The notes beneath the pieces were generated by a model. The model worked only from the letters and a program-made list of their open reading frames with translations. It had not been told where the DNA came from and searched no databases. From NCBI GenBank assembly GCA_004352715.1, contig SCFE01000065.1, positions 1,884,788-1,948,787 on the forward strand: a stretch of 64,000 nt of DNA, in the 5' to 3' direction. Source of the DNA: Hofstenia miamia (lineage: Eukaryota; Xenacoelomorpha; Acoela). The translations under genes were made by a program, and so were the position numbers. Position 1 is the stretch's first letter; the number at the start of each line of letters is the position of its first letter. Below, one piece after another: positions 35,504 to 47,710 of the stretch.

Positions 35504-35790
35504 TTAAAATATACTTACGGCAAGTTCTAATTGTTTAAAATAAATGAGTTTGCAGGCACATGTAACAGTGACTAATTCTTTGGTTCGAATTTTAATTGAC
35601 CCTCTTGATAATTCAGTAATCCAAGATAAAGAACATGGAATATCTTCCTTCGTTTCTAACAGTATATCCAACCTTGAATGCTTCAAATCCAGTAATATGA
35701 ATAAGCACTTCAAGCTTGTCCGTTAATTCGTCTACAGAAAAAAGATCATTGTCTAGTAAGTCAGCATCACATAGCGAACATTATTCATGC
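35504..35790 (-). pseudogene. Possible coding remnant of unknown family
   Basis: The minus strand reads SVDELTDKLEVLIHITGFEA, then after a frame change CSLSWITELSRGSIKIRTKE and a hydrophobic segment ending at a good donor (GTAAGTAT at 35513-35520). This could be a frameshifted exon or part of the adjacent LINE. I do not recognise it. Confidence 0.25.
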
Positions 35791-35812
35791 AATTCAAGTG
35801 TGCGAAGTTCAT

Positions 35813-36583
35813 TCATATTCGAGAATTCAATACAAACTTGTAAATTTCGTTTTTTGAAAGCAGCCAAACAATCAACTGAACTAGGATAATTTCGACCACT
35901 GCCTTGTCGATATACACCAAATTAATTTTGTAAATCGTCTTGGTTGATATGTTCTGGACAACTACTCTTCTGTCTATATGCTTCTTTACCCAGTTTGTTC
36001 TTATTGCTTGCTCCTGTGCTCTCATTTATCAGTTATCTCTTTTTAGTCCTGCCTTCTTTATTCACTTGTTGCTTTCTTCTCTGTTACATTTTTCTGTGTT
36101 CCTCCAGTATTCTCCATGCATTGCCTTCTGCCTATACCTTGTTTATCTCTCTAATTCCATCCTACTCTGGTATGCTGTCTTTCCTTTACTCTCAGTTCTT
36201 ATCTTCCTTAAATCCTTAGTGACCTCCAGTAGTGACCCTCTAGGCTGTGCTTCTACGTATTCCTTTAACCCTAGTGCTTCTGCTTCTACAGTTTCCTCCA
36301 CACTTAGCAGTCCTTTCCCTCCTTTATGTCTTGCGATGTACAACCTATCAACATCTCCATTTAATTTGAATGCTCTCTCTGCTGCTAATATCTTCCTTGT
36401 CTCCCTGTCTAGCTCCCTAAATTCATTCTTGTTCCACCTACACTGGTATCGCCCATGTATTAATGGGCATCCTCTCGTCGTTGTCCTACATCCCTTCTGC
36501 TCCTCTGGTATCGACCTGTTCTGTTCTAAGTAACATGCCAGCCTACTTGAAATCACAGAAATAAGCAATTTCCAAGCAGACAT
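35813..36583 (-). pseudogene. Non-LTR retrotransposon RT fragment with internal deletion (family A)
   Basis: The upstream part reads WKLLISVISSRLACYLEQ then PEEQKGCR, a fingers/palm region of LINE reverse transcriptase. It passes within about 20 residues to FRELDRETRKILAAERAF, then DVDRLYIARHKGGKGLLSVE, which lies well after the catalytic core in related elements. The YxDD part is therefore deleted. Further on, AQEQAIRTNWVKKHIDR marks the C-terminal segment, shared with the copies near 49000 and 55970. Confidence 0.8.
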
Positions 36584-36602
36584 GTTATTGTCCTGAAGTG
36601 TC

Positions 36603-37608
36603 TTGCCTCACTACCTTTCTTTGGGCACAGTACTAAGGCCCGTTCTATTTGCAATATATGTAAATGACATAATTAAACATGTAAAGCATAGTGAAATATA
36701 TCAATTTGTTGATGACACGTGTCTCATAAATACAGATAATGATGCATTTAGGGCCACAAAAAATTTGCAAAGTGATATTGAAAATCTTTCTAGGTATTTC
36801 ACATCCAATCAATTAAGAGTTAATATTGAGAAAACTCAATTCAATATATTTCCCCCCAATGCTGTAAAAGAAATATCAAACAAAATTGAATTAATTGGAT
36901 AATTTGATATGGACAAAGATTTAAAATTCGATAAATTTTTCTTAAAAAAGATATATAAAATGGCTTCTGGTGTTAGATACTTATACCAACTCAGAAATTT
37001 AGGGCCAGATTATCACATTCAGCTATTGCATGCATTTTGCTTATCGCAACTACATTATTGAATTCTATTTAATAATTTTAATACAAAAGCCGCTATTGAT
37101 TATCAAAAACTTTTAATTGGTCTTTAAAAACTTTAAATTTTGCACGTAAGCATGACCATGTTAGTGAATACAGACGAAAGTATAATATATTATCCCCGCT
37201 ATATCAAGGTCAATTCCATGCAGCTCCAATTTTATTTATGTATAAATATGGCCGACAATCAATTTCTTTTCTTAATAATTGCTTAAAAGTAAATTCTCGA
37301 TCACATAAGTTTATTTGTAGCAGTATTTAATATCCTAATTTTCATCGAACGGCCTCTAATATTTGGAATGATTTAGATAATGAGACTAGAGTAGAAAAGA
37401 ATTCGCAAAAAATTTAGAAAAAAACTAAAATGTGCACTTTTACATCGACAAAATACAATCGGAGACACAAACATGCTAAACACGTTTACTGATTTTTAAA
37501 GACTGAGCTCACCACATACATAGACACACACAAATTTATTATTATATTTTTCATACATAGTTTGTAGATTAATTGTAACTTTTAGCAAATATATTGCTTT
37601 GACTCTTA
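36603..37608 (+). pseudogene. Jockey-like LINE, RT palm to 3' end (family B)
   Basis: LSLGTVLRPVLFAIYVND is the RT block before the catalytic motif, and QFVDDTCLI is the YxDD block with Phe-Val. LRVNIEKTQFNIF follows. After stops, weak C-terminal sequence leads to QNTIGDTNMLNTF and a 3' tail (37451-37608). The same tail occurs at 51127-51285 and 57105-57262. Several in-frame stops, non-functional. Confidence 0.8.
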
Positions 37609-37639
37609 CTGCAAGAGAAGACAAGTAATAGTGTAATAA

Positions 37640-40470
37640 ATACGTCATCTAAAGTAAATAAACATGCAAATGAGGAAAACAAAGTCAATGGATTACAGGT
37701 GTTATTAAATGAATTACCAGCTCGGCATTTTAATTTGGCATTAATTAATGCTCGGTGCATGATTATGACTTTTATATATTAAATTCCTTTGTTTTAGTTT
37801 CACTAAAAATGTTAATTAGCCTTCTGCAAGCCTTTCTCATTTTGACAGTTTCCAGTCCTGGTGTGCGATGTCCTTGATATAACATCATAATTATAATACA
37901 TCACTAGAGCTAGATCCAAAAAATTACTTGAGCAATTCAGCATAATGCAATTCTCAGTAATAATTCTCTTGAGGTAAGTCTCAGTATGCTAGTAAATTGT
38001 TGTGGAGTCCACAACATTATGTGTAATATTCCCGCACTTACTGTATGCAAGAATTGTTTTTATACAGGGCATACCCAAAGCTCAGTAAAATGGTTGTGAA
38101 TATATTGCTACAAAAAACCGAACCAAAGGAAAGGTGGATTAATTACTTTCTTAAATAAATCTAGCCAACGTCTAAAATTAAAATTCGAAATTCCGACTGC
38201 ATAATTTCTTGTAACATCCAAAGGCACGTTGTATGTAAATTATTATATGGGTAATGTGGACTATAGATCTACAAGCAATGAAATAAAGACATATATTGAT
38301 ATAATTAAACATTCATCTATTGTTCTTTTGGGCGACTCCAATTGTTTTAGGAATTGAGATGTGCGGAATTGCAGGGCTTCTGTGAATCTCAGCAATCGAA
38401 ATTCAATTTTCTAGAAATCAAGATTACATCTAAATAATAATCTAATAGACACGGCAAAATCCTGTGAAAACTTGTCTAATACTTATTTTAATAAATTGGT
38501 GAATTATTCATCACGCATTGATCATTGTTTGCGTCTACCAGCTATAACATTAAGGCCTCTAATACTATTAATGTACTTCTCTCTGATCATAAACCATTAT
38601 TAACGGAATTTATAGTAGGCAAATTAAGTGGTCTTGATATTTGGAAGATGCGCTCTAGCATAATGCTAGAATGTAAAGAAGACATTATTGAAATTATCTT
38701 ATCAACTTTAAATGGAGCAGAGTCAAGTAACATTCAGTCAAAGTGGACGCTAATGAAAATTAAGGTAAAGCAAGTGTTAAGCAAGAAGGAAAATGAAATT
38801 TTGAGAAGGCGATACTACAAATTAAGATCACTAGAGAAACAACTGCAATACATAAATGAGGATATGAGAAATTATAAGCACATGAAGGACGAACTAGGAT
38901 TTAAGATCAACAACATCGTCAAAGAGAAAGCACAGGACGAATTGGATTATATAAAGAACATCGAATATGAAGTAGACGAGGGAAGTAGTAAAGAGATAAA
39001 GAATTATGGAAAGAAGAAATGTGAAAAATCAAGGATTGAAAGTGTAAGAATGAGAAACAGCCAGCTAAGTGAGAAAAATGTACATATAATTAAATATTAT
39101 TTTGTTAATTTTTATAAAAACTTATACAAGGAAGTACCAGCCGAAGAAGCATCAATTACATGTGATTATCCAGCAATTAGTGAAGAGGAAAAAGAAGAAC
39201 TAAATGAAGAAATAACACCGGATGAAATCGAAAGAGCAATTGATAAATTAAAAAACAGCTCGTGTATAGATGGCCTAAATTTGAGTTTTTAAAGACATTT
39301 AAATTATTGCTGAAAAGTCCAGTGTACTTACTCAACAAGAAAATATCTATATATTCTGGATTGTTCAGATTAGTTAACTGGAGAACTGACTTCTCTATAA
39401 CTCATGAAATAATAAATTTACTAGGTATAAAAATCAGTTTAAGAGAACCTTTTAAGAATGATCTGAAGGATAGATAATAACAAACTTTTAATTAACTTTA
39501 TCGCAAATCGAAAAATGTCCATTTATGGTAAAGGAAATGCATTCAACAATTTACTAATATCCAAGATTATTTTCCAACTACAATATCAACAATCAATTGT
39601 CGAGAGTAGTGAAGTACAAACATCAATGAATGAAACTGTCTGAAAAAAATAAAGATCATACGCAGCCAACATCCTTGTTATACTGTAATTATAAGCAAGG
39701 AAGTATGTCATCTTCAAACATCTTTTAAAATAAATAAAGTAAATACATATAATATATTTTTAAATACAGAATGGCATCCTCTACATCACTTATGCTAGGC
39801 CATTATTAAAGATTTATTAGATATGATTTGTAACATGACTATCCCTAATACATTCAACATGCTATGTCCCACATTAGCAAGCTTTTTCAAGCTAAAGCAA
39901 AGGTTAAAATTTCAATTAAATCCAGATAATTTTAGCAGTAAGTTGCCTAATTTAATTAATAATTTTCAATGATGGTGTCATTTTGAAAGAGGATTTGAAA
40001 CCAACTTGCCTTTCTAATTTTATAATTAATAAATGCAATAACATTCTGTGTTTTAATTCAAAAAGTAAAGGCAAGATACTTTCTAATTTCTGCTGCAGTG
40101 AGGATTCGACTTCCAAAAGTACAATTCAAAATGCGGAGAACTATTGGCTCACACCTGCCAATACCATTATAAATATCCTTAACAAGGTTAGGCTAAACAA
40201 AGTACGCTACTGTATAAAGTGTTGTTTAATTGCATTATAAATAGGGATAAGTTTTACTACTCATGCCTCATTGAAACACCTGTGTGCAGGCTATGTAATC
40301 TAAATAATGAAGACGCTAAACATCTTATTTTTGATTGTGTAAAGAGAACTCACGAGAAACCTGATGGATTTGGAAGCATTGCAGACATCATTAATGCAGA
40401 CGACTTAACATCTATCATCAATTATATAATTAAATCAATTGCTTCCCCTAAACATGTTTTTTAGTTAATT
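37640..40470 (+). pseudogene. Second degenerate LINE with endonuclease, linker and C-terminal zinc knuckle
   Basis: The endonuclease region shows FNLALINAR near 37720, IVLLGDSN near 38320 and SSRIDHCL near 38510, then SDHKPL near 38585. The long open part (38525-39289) is a Lys/Glu-rich helical linker with YFVNFYKNLY and ending EITPDEIERAIDKLKNSS, as before the RT of L1/Tx1-type elements. The RT itself is mostly lost. The C-terminal part (40219-40461) has CRLCNLNNEDAKHLIFDC, a CCHC knuckle. Probably L1/Tx1-like; clade not settled. It follows family B directly. Confidence 0.7.
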
Positions 40471-41228
40471 TTTATTTCCTTGTATATATTAATTTTATTA
40501 AACTGAGCCCTTTTAGATATTGGCGTGTCCATATTGCTTTTTAAACGCCTCTTTTATTGTAAGTACGTGTGTGTATCTTTTTGTTTAAACAAGCTTTGTA
40601 TGTTTCCGTTCTGTCCAATTTGTTCCCACTTTTAGATCTCCTATACTAAGATTCTCATTATATTCGTTTGTGTGTTAATACCTTCTTATCCCGTTTTCTG
40701 TAAATAGTTGAAAATTTTGTAAAAAATAGTTTTTGTTTGTCAGGTTAAGGCGTGTGGTGTATTTTACTACTATGGTGACAAGAACTGCTTGGCCTGCAAA
40801 TATGTAAATAACAGAAGCCAAGAACTAATTATCCATTCTTATTCTTAGTAGTATTTTTGTGCAAGAAAAAAAAGTAAATTGTTTAGAGTATACTTCAAAT
40901 CATTATTTTATTCATGGGACAAGGAATAAAGTATAAAATGAAATAAAACCATTGCAATAATGGAAAATGATGGTCGTATTTATAAAATCCTTTTCCTACA
41001 GAAACGATAATTTTTTTTCAACAGCGCTAAGCAAAGCACTTTTGATGGACCCTGTTGTTACAACGATATGTCTATTTTAACTAGTACTTGCATACTTACT
41101 CCATATGCTGACAATGACATCCAACTTGTAGCTGGTTACATGATAAATAGGTGCTTAAAAAAATACGTGGTAAAATAAATCAATTCTCAGACGCCAAATT
41201 AAATTAAAACAAACGCATAAACAAGTTT
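40471..41228. other. Unassigned AT-rich sequence
   Basis: No coding, RNA or repeat feature recognised between the LINE and the hAT pseudogene. Confidence 0.5.
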
Positions 41229-43215
41229 TTATGGAGTCTCCTCCCTGATATTATTAGCGTTGACATCCTTGGCTTGTACCATCAAAAATAAGTGCTCAAT
41301 TTTGCAAGATGTAATGGGTGTGTAAAGAAAGGAAACAGGATTTTCCTTTAAATTTTCAGACCAGAGTTTTTCTCTACAACTGTCTTGAATTTTCCTCTGC
41401 CTCTGTTCCAAAAATCTCTTGCATAAACTCATCCAAAATTCGTAGATGTTCTACCATGAGAAGCCCATGTTTCTGTATTCTCTTTTAGGTGGAAAGTGAC
41501 TTTTCACATGGTAGTAACAAGCAAAGTCCTCTTGAGCAGACCCATTCAGAAATGCATTTTTGAGATTTTGTACAATAATGCCATCGTCCCTCAAAATTTT
41601 TACCCACTCGGAAATTTTGTCCCAGTTTTATGCAATGTATAATCTGCAAGCAATCCAAGTCCCCCACTGGGTTACAACAGGCCATGGAAGTAAAGCATTT
41701 GGAAGGGAAGACCACCTAGTAGCACTTTCTGAAAGACTGAATTTGACTGCTTTAATGAATAGGTTGGCATTCACACTTTTCGATCTTAGATCCTCAAATG
41801 CTAGATACATGGCGAGGCTTGCACACGTAATGTGGACTAAACCTTAAAAGACGGCTTTAAGGAAATTACCAGTATTAGTGCAGTAAGCGGTCCCATCCGT
41901 AAAAATAACAAAATAACTTAAATTTCGGCGAAGAAAATGTTTGATTAAGCATGTTGTGTAACGGTTTCCCCATTCATATTTTCTTGAATTTTTAGGCTCA
42001 GCAAAAATGGTTTCACAAAAGAATCTATTGCGCCACCTGGCGATGCCGCAACATTCTCTAGTTTTTTGCCTTTCGTTTCGTCAAAAATAACATACAGAGG
42101 TTTATTCTGCAACATTTCTTTGATGCTATATTTTTTCGTCTAAAGCAGGGCTTCAGAGCTGGAGCCAAGGAGCAGAGCATTTTCCTCGGAGCTGGAGCAA
42201 TAATTAGAAAATGCAGGTAGAGCAGGACCTGGAGCTGAAGGGAGATGTTTATATAAAAGCTCCAGCTGCAAAGCTTTTTTTGACGAAAGTTATTAGTTGA
42301 TTTTTGTTGCACGTAGTCAAAAAAGCAAATTTGCAAAATCGCATTTCTTTAAATAAAACATTATGATCCCATTAAAAACTAAAATATATGTGAATTCTTA
42401 TTCTATCTTGTGTATAGAATAAAATATGAATGTACTATAACCCAATCAAAAATTGAAAAACTTTTTTGTTATTTTTATGGTGTCATCTATCTTACAGTAT
42501 TGAAAACAAATTAGCGGCGTTTGAAAAATAACATGATTGTACAAACATGAATGGAGAATAAATATTTCCCAAAATATGCCTGCAAAAGATTTTTATTAAA
42601 TCTAGTTAGCCACAACAGTGTGGTGTACTGCACATACAATGCAATGTGATCATTCAACAAAACTATGCATTGTAATTGTAAGAGGCAAATTGAACAAATG
42701 AACACTATTGCCTGTATGAACAGAGCCTACTGACAAAGAGTTTTAGTGTTACAAAATTCGTAAAAATTCATTAGAAATTGAATATATCAACAAGTTCGCA
42801 AAAATTTCTGAACTATAGCCCAAATCATAATGGAACGGGAGCTGGAGCAGCTTCATATTTGGGCCTGCTCCTAAGCCCTGGTCTAAAGGACAGAATTGAT
42901 TAACGTTTTTCTCATTGAGGTATCTAATGGTAAGGAATAACCAACTTCGCCTTCTAAGAATTTCTTAAAGTCTGGTTTATCCATAACAGTAAAAGTAATA
43001 CAGCTTGGGATAATGTAAACGTCCATTTTTCAGTTCTGGGATTAACGGCCTAAAAATTTATGTTTGACTGATTATTTTTATTTTATGCCAGATGTTTGTT
43101 TTTGCCATGGGCAGTGATGGCTAAATGTTGATCAGCGTGCGATTTCTTCTTGTGTGAAATTCTACTTTGACCAGAAGTACAGAATAAAGCGTTGCCCTTC
43201 AATTTTTAGAAAAGA
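41229..43215 (-). pseudogene. hAT-like transposase with BED-type N-terminus, interrupted
   Basis: Reads from 43215 downward. LKGNALFCTSGQSRIS and SHADQHLAITAHG form a BED/CGBP1-like zinc finger in which the second Cys reads Gly. FTVMDKPDFKKFLE, LPLDTSMRKTL and then PLYVIFDETKGKKLENVA follow; the last carries the first hAT catalytic Asp. Further down are VHITCASLAMYLAFED and PWPVVTQWGTWI, typical of an invertebrate hAT subfamily. There are stops and frame changes throughout. A 735-bp element with its own target duplication splits it at 42146-42880. Confidence 0.78.
42146..42880. mobile_element. Non-autonomous hAT element (735 bp) with 8-bp target duplication
   Basis: Ends CAGGGCTTCAGAGCTGGAGC and, inverted, CAGGGCTTAGGAGCAGGCCC. 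Flanked on both sides by GTCTAAAG (42138-42145 and 42881-42888). The interior is AT-rich and non-coding. It is inserted within the hAT transposase pseudogene. Confidence 0.93.
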
Positions 43216-43704
43216 ATCCAAGGCCGCATACTTTCGTAGAATATGCTAAGTAGGAATTCGCCCAAACCCAGATAAATAGGCCGACTAGCAGCGGCATGGG
43301 CGGAATGCACGAAAGAGCAACGCGTGGTTGTTCTAGCCAATGCATTCCGTTAATCAAATCATTGAATGACAAATTGCTCAGCCACTCAACTAAATAACTG
43401 GTTGAGCAGTAGCTGCTAGTGAGTAGTTACCAGGTCAGTTGTCAGCCATAGGCTGACTTTGAAGAATACACATTCTTAACTTCTAAGTGATTGTGTGTTT
43501 TATTTTTGAAACAACATATTCTTTTCTAGTTTATAAACTATGCATTGAAGACAATATATTGCGAAATGTTTGATATGCGTGAAATAAAAAATTTAGTAAT
43601 GTAATATTCTTATTTGATAATACAATTTCGAACACCCTTCTTTAATGTGCCTATTTTTTGCTTAATGTTAAACTTAGTCATTTAAAGCAATTATATTTTT
43701 AGTG
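43216..43704. promoter_or_regulatory. Upstream region of DHTKD1-like gene
   Basis: About 490 bp between the hAT pseudogene and the ATG at 43705. The promoter and 5' UTR should lie here, or begin inside the hAT remnant. No core promoter motif is distinctive enough to place. Confidence 0.3.
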
Positions 43705-46343
43705 ATGCTTAGAAACCTATCAGGTCGTTTATCAAAAAGATTGATTTATCAAAGCGCTGTCAGGGTATTTGGTACTAAAAGGTTACAAATAGGTATGATT
43801 ATACCTTATGTATTCTCTATAATTTAAAATTTAGATGAACCGTTGAATGAAGTTCTGGATAAATATCAAATTGCTTCATGTGATGATCTAGTGCTACTTT
43901 TTAGAGAACATGGTCATCTGTTTGCAGAAACAAATTCATTCAATACTTTGATGTCAAACAACATGTAATTAGTGTTTTAATTTATTATAGGCTTTTATAT
44001 AATTTAGGCATACAAAATTTCTAAATAACGTATCAATTAAAGGTGAAATTTTATCAGGTGGACTTTTTCGTATTTTAAATATTTCGAATGTATTTGAAGA
44101 GTTTGAGTGCAAAACATGATATATCTTTTTTAAGAATTTTTTTAGAAATCGCTAATTTCGGGTGTCTTGAAATGACTTTATAGCCATATATCTAATATGC
44201 TAGTGCTATATAGAGTACTAGGTAATATCATGATAGGTTTCACAGTAACCATTAGTGTTTTAGCTGTATTTAGATTCCGTTTGGTTAAAAAGCACTCAAT
44301 ATTGTAACATTTCCTGTTATCTCAAAACGCAATATATCCTTGATATTATGTCTTTCAATATTGAAAGAACTCTGAATGTTGTAGGTAAGTGATCTGTAAG
44401 CCGGGAAATTACAGAAACTGCAGCCAGTTCGTAGAGATATTTAGATTCTATGAAGTGCACCAGCTTCGTGGTGATGAAGCCATCAAATTTCGCAAATCAG
44501 AAGTTGACGAGGTTGCTATAGGTGTCTCACCAGCGACAATATGCAACCATAGATATCCATGTGTCAGTCGTGAACGATTTGTATTATGACGATGTATTTG
44601 AAGAAACTCAATGGGTAAAGCAGAAATGTGGATAGATTTTGAAAAGAAAAGAAATTGGATATATCGCGTTTTGTACAAAGACCCAACTTTTAAGTAGGAA
44701 CTCCCGAAAGTTGAAAACAATTTAGAATTCAAGCTTTCAACAGAAGATAGAAAGCACTCAGTTAATATCTATCCTGGCTCAATTTTCAAAAATTGATATA
44801 TCGTGTTTTGAAATCGAAATCTTCATATACTCTGCGACCTAAATTATTGTGCATATGACATTTTTCTGTGTTTCTCTCTTTTAACTAAAAAACTGGTATT
44901 GCAAAGTGTAAAATAAATCTGTTCTGCTTATTTACTTCCTATTCGATGCATTTTTCCCCTAAAAGAAATTGTGTAACTTGCTTGGAGTGTAAATCCTAAA
45001 AACAGGTGAATCAAATTATTGTGCAGTCTTCATAAATTTCGAAATTGGTAAGAAAAAAACTCTTACTGATGACGAAAAGCGTCAAATAACAACAAAATTA
45101 CCTCAAGGACTAGCAATAAATCAAATAGCTCGAGATTTGGGTCGGTAATGGATAACAATCAAAAGCTTCATTAGCAATCCTACATGAAAGAAAGAGAATT
45201 GGCAAAGAAAAATTACCAACAGTATATGATCGAGATTTTAGAAAACTTAAAGTGGAGTCAAGGAAATCTCTCTTAGCCTCTTCGAAGACTATATTTGACT
45301 TCGAACAGAATTCAGAATCGGTTTGCAAACTTTAAGTCAGCTACAAAACAGCCCTTACTGACTGAAGCTCACAAGAAACAACGCATAGATTGGGCTAGAA
45401 AATACATGTAACTGGAATTCAAAAACGTGGTGTTCAGTGATGAATGCAGGTTTACATTTGACGGGTCGGGTTGTTGCTCACTCGGATGGTTGCTTGAAGG
45501 GGAAGATTCTCCAGTCAAAAAGCAACGTCATCAGGGCGGAGGAGGCATAATGGTGTGTGGAGCGATTATATTCGATCAAATTATCGAAACCTTTCTTTAT
45601 TCCCGATTCGATAAAAATGAATGGGGAAGACTATCGATTTCTACGCAAAGAATACTTTTTGCTGTGGTATGAATCTCAGGATAACAGTAACAAAGAGAAG
45701 ATTATCTTCATACAAGACGGTTATCCGTCACATCGGGCTAAAGGCACCATCGAATTTCTCTATAATCATGGATTTTCTGGATGTATACTGATGGATTGGT
45801 AATCACTCTCAATTGGGTTGAAAATATCTGGTCAAATCTTAAGAGCAAAGCCAACAAAGAAAACGCGCAGTATAACACCAAAAGAGAACTTTGGGATGCA
45901 GTAAGTCAAGAAGCAGCAAAGATCAATCCAGAAACGATCAAAACATTGACGCTGTCAATGGGCTCCAGACTCATGGAAGTGATTAAAACAAAGGCAGCAA
46001 AATCTATTACTAACCTTGTATTCTAATAAATTTTTTGTTTATTTGTATCCTCCATGATCAAAGTGAAAATATCTACCATTTTGAGTTCGTTTACACAGTT
46101 CTTTGTCTTTAATTTAATGAAATTTTACGATATGTACAATAAGTTGGCTCATCTAATTTTCCACTTTTTTCTTTGATTGAAATGTAGTAAAAACAGGAAC
46201 TTTTCTTCGGTCTGTTTGTACATTATGAGTCTCGAAGAATATTGAACAACCATTCTTTCCAAAAGTTAAGAGATAAATTGCCAGAAAACTAAAAAATGTC
46301 TTTTGCACAATAATTTGGGTCGCAGTGTGTGAATATATATATA

Positions 46344-46377
<34 letters not shown>

Positions 46378-46432
46378 NNNNNNNNNNNNNNNNNNNNNNN
46401 NNNNNNNNNNNNNNNNNNNNNNNNNNNNNNNN

Positions 46433-46465
<33 letters not shown>

Positions 46466-47670
46466 CGCGAATGTTTTTTAGATTTTCTTTTTTGCAAGGA
46501 TTCTTTTGATTCGGTTCCCTCCCTAACCAATTATCTTAGCAGTGTTTTTTCAAAGCATACAAGTATTGAAGCTTCCTACATCAAGGTGAATATTTCAATG
46601 CCTTTATTAAAGATATAATTTGAAAATGTGTATGATGTTGATGCAAAAGTTTCTTTTATCTTCTTTTAAATCTAGCGTTACTTGGTAGACTTTTTTAGAT
46701 ATCGTCAACACTTAATTTTCCCTTGTTTTCTAAAAAATCTATTATATGTGCGAATTTAATATTTGTTTGTTTTGTACTCTATTATATCTTCGATGAGTGT
46801 TGAAATGTACAATTCACTGATGAAAATTTCAATGAATTTTTAAAATATATACACAATGTGTAAGCGAAAGCATTCATGAGTAGTTTAAGGCTTTGGCTCT
46901 AACTGTTCACGTTATTCATATTTTAATTCTCTATTTATTGACTAGTATGTCAAATTTATTTCATGATTACGCTGGAGATTGATATTTCCTTACAATAAAT
47001 TATATTTTAGCAAATCGCACAAAGTGGTGCATTCTTCAATTTTGCATTACATGTGTATATGTATATTTTAGGATCTTTACGAACGCGAGTGGATTTTTGA
47101 AAATTACGAAACTATTAAACAAGCAAAATTGTCAGAAGCTGAGAAACTAGAAATATATTGTAACCTTATGAAATCACAAGAATTAGACAAATTTTTGGCT
47201 GTCAGATACCCTGGAGTAAAACGCTATAGTTGTGAAGGCGCTGAAAGCTTTCTCTCCTTCTCTTCACACTTCTTTGATATTGCCAGTAAAGGTTGGTTTT
47301 ATTTTTAACATGCATTTTGCAAAATATATTGAAAAAATGTTTAGCAATGTAAATATTTTCAAGGAAAGCACACTATATACGTGTGTTATTAGGGAGTTTA
47401 ATATTGGATAGTTCGAATAGAAGCATATATACAATAATATGAATATATATATACACGACGCGGCGTCGTTAGTTTTCCACCTGTAATTTGATTGTTAAAT
47501 ACCTTAATAATATACGCATTTTAAGCAAACGACTACCCTATTGGCTTTTTTTAAGAAGCTTCATCAACTGGCCAATATTGGGAAACAAAGAAAATGAACA
47601 CTTACTACTGGGGTAGTGGTGGTTTTACAAGAGTTCTTTGTATTATTGCCTTGTTTTAAACCTTTTTCAG

Positions 47671-47710
<40 letters not shown>

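Noticed and set aside
35940-36533. 197-codon hydrophobic plus-strand frame as a membrane protein
   Set aside because: It is the antisense of the LINE reverse transcriptase fragment at 36143-36583; the Leu/Ser-rich content is a shadow.
36603-36902. RT frame as a host gene or telomerase
   Set aside because: The RT blocks are followed by stops, a LINE-type C-terminus and a 3' tail found in other truncated insertions.
44389-44589. 66-codon frame in DHTKD1 intron 3 as an exon
   Set aside because: No similarity to the E1 N-terminal region, and exons 3 and 4 join in phase without it. It lies inside a nested inverted repeat.
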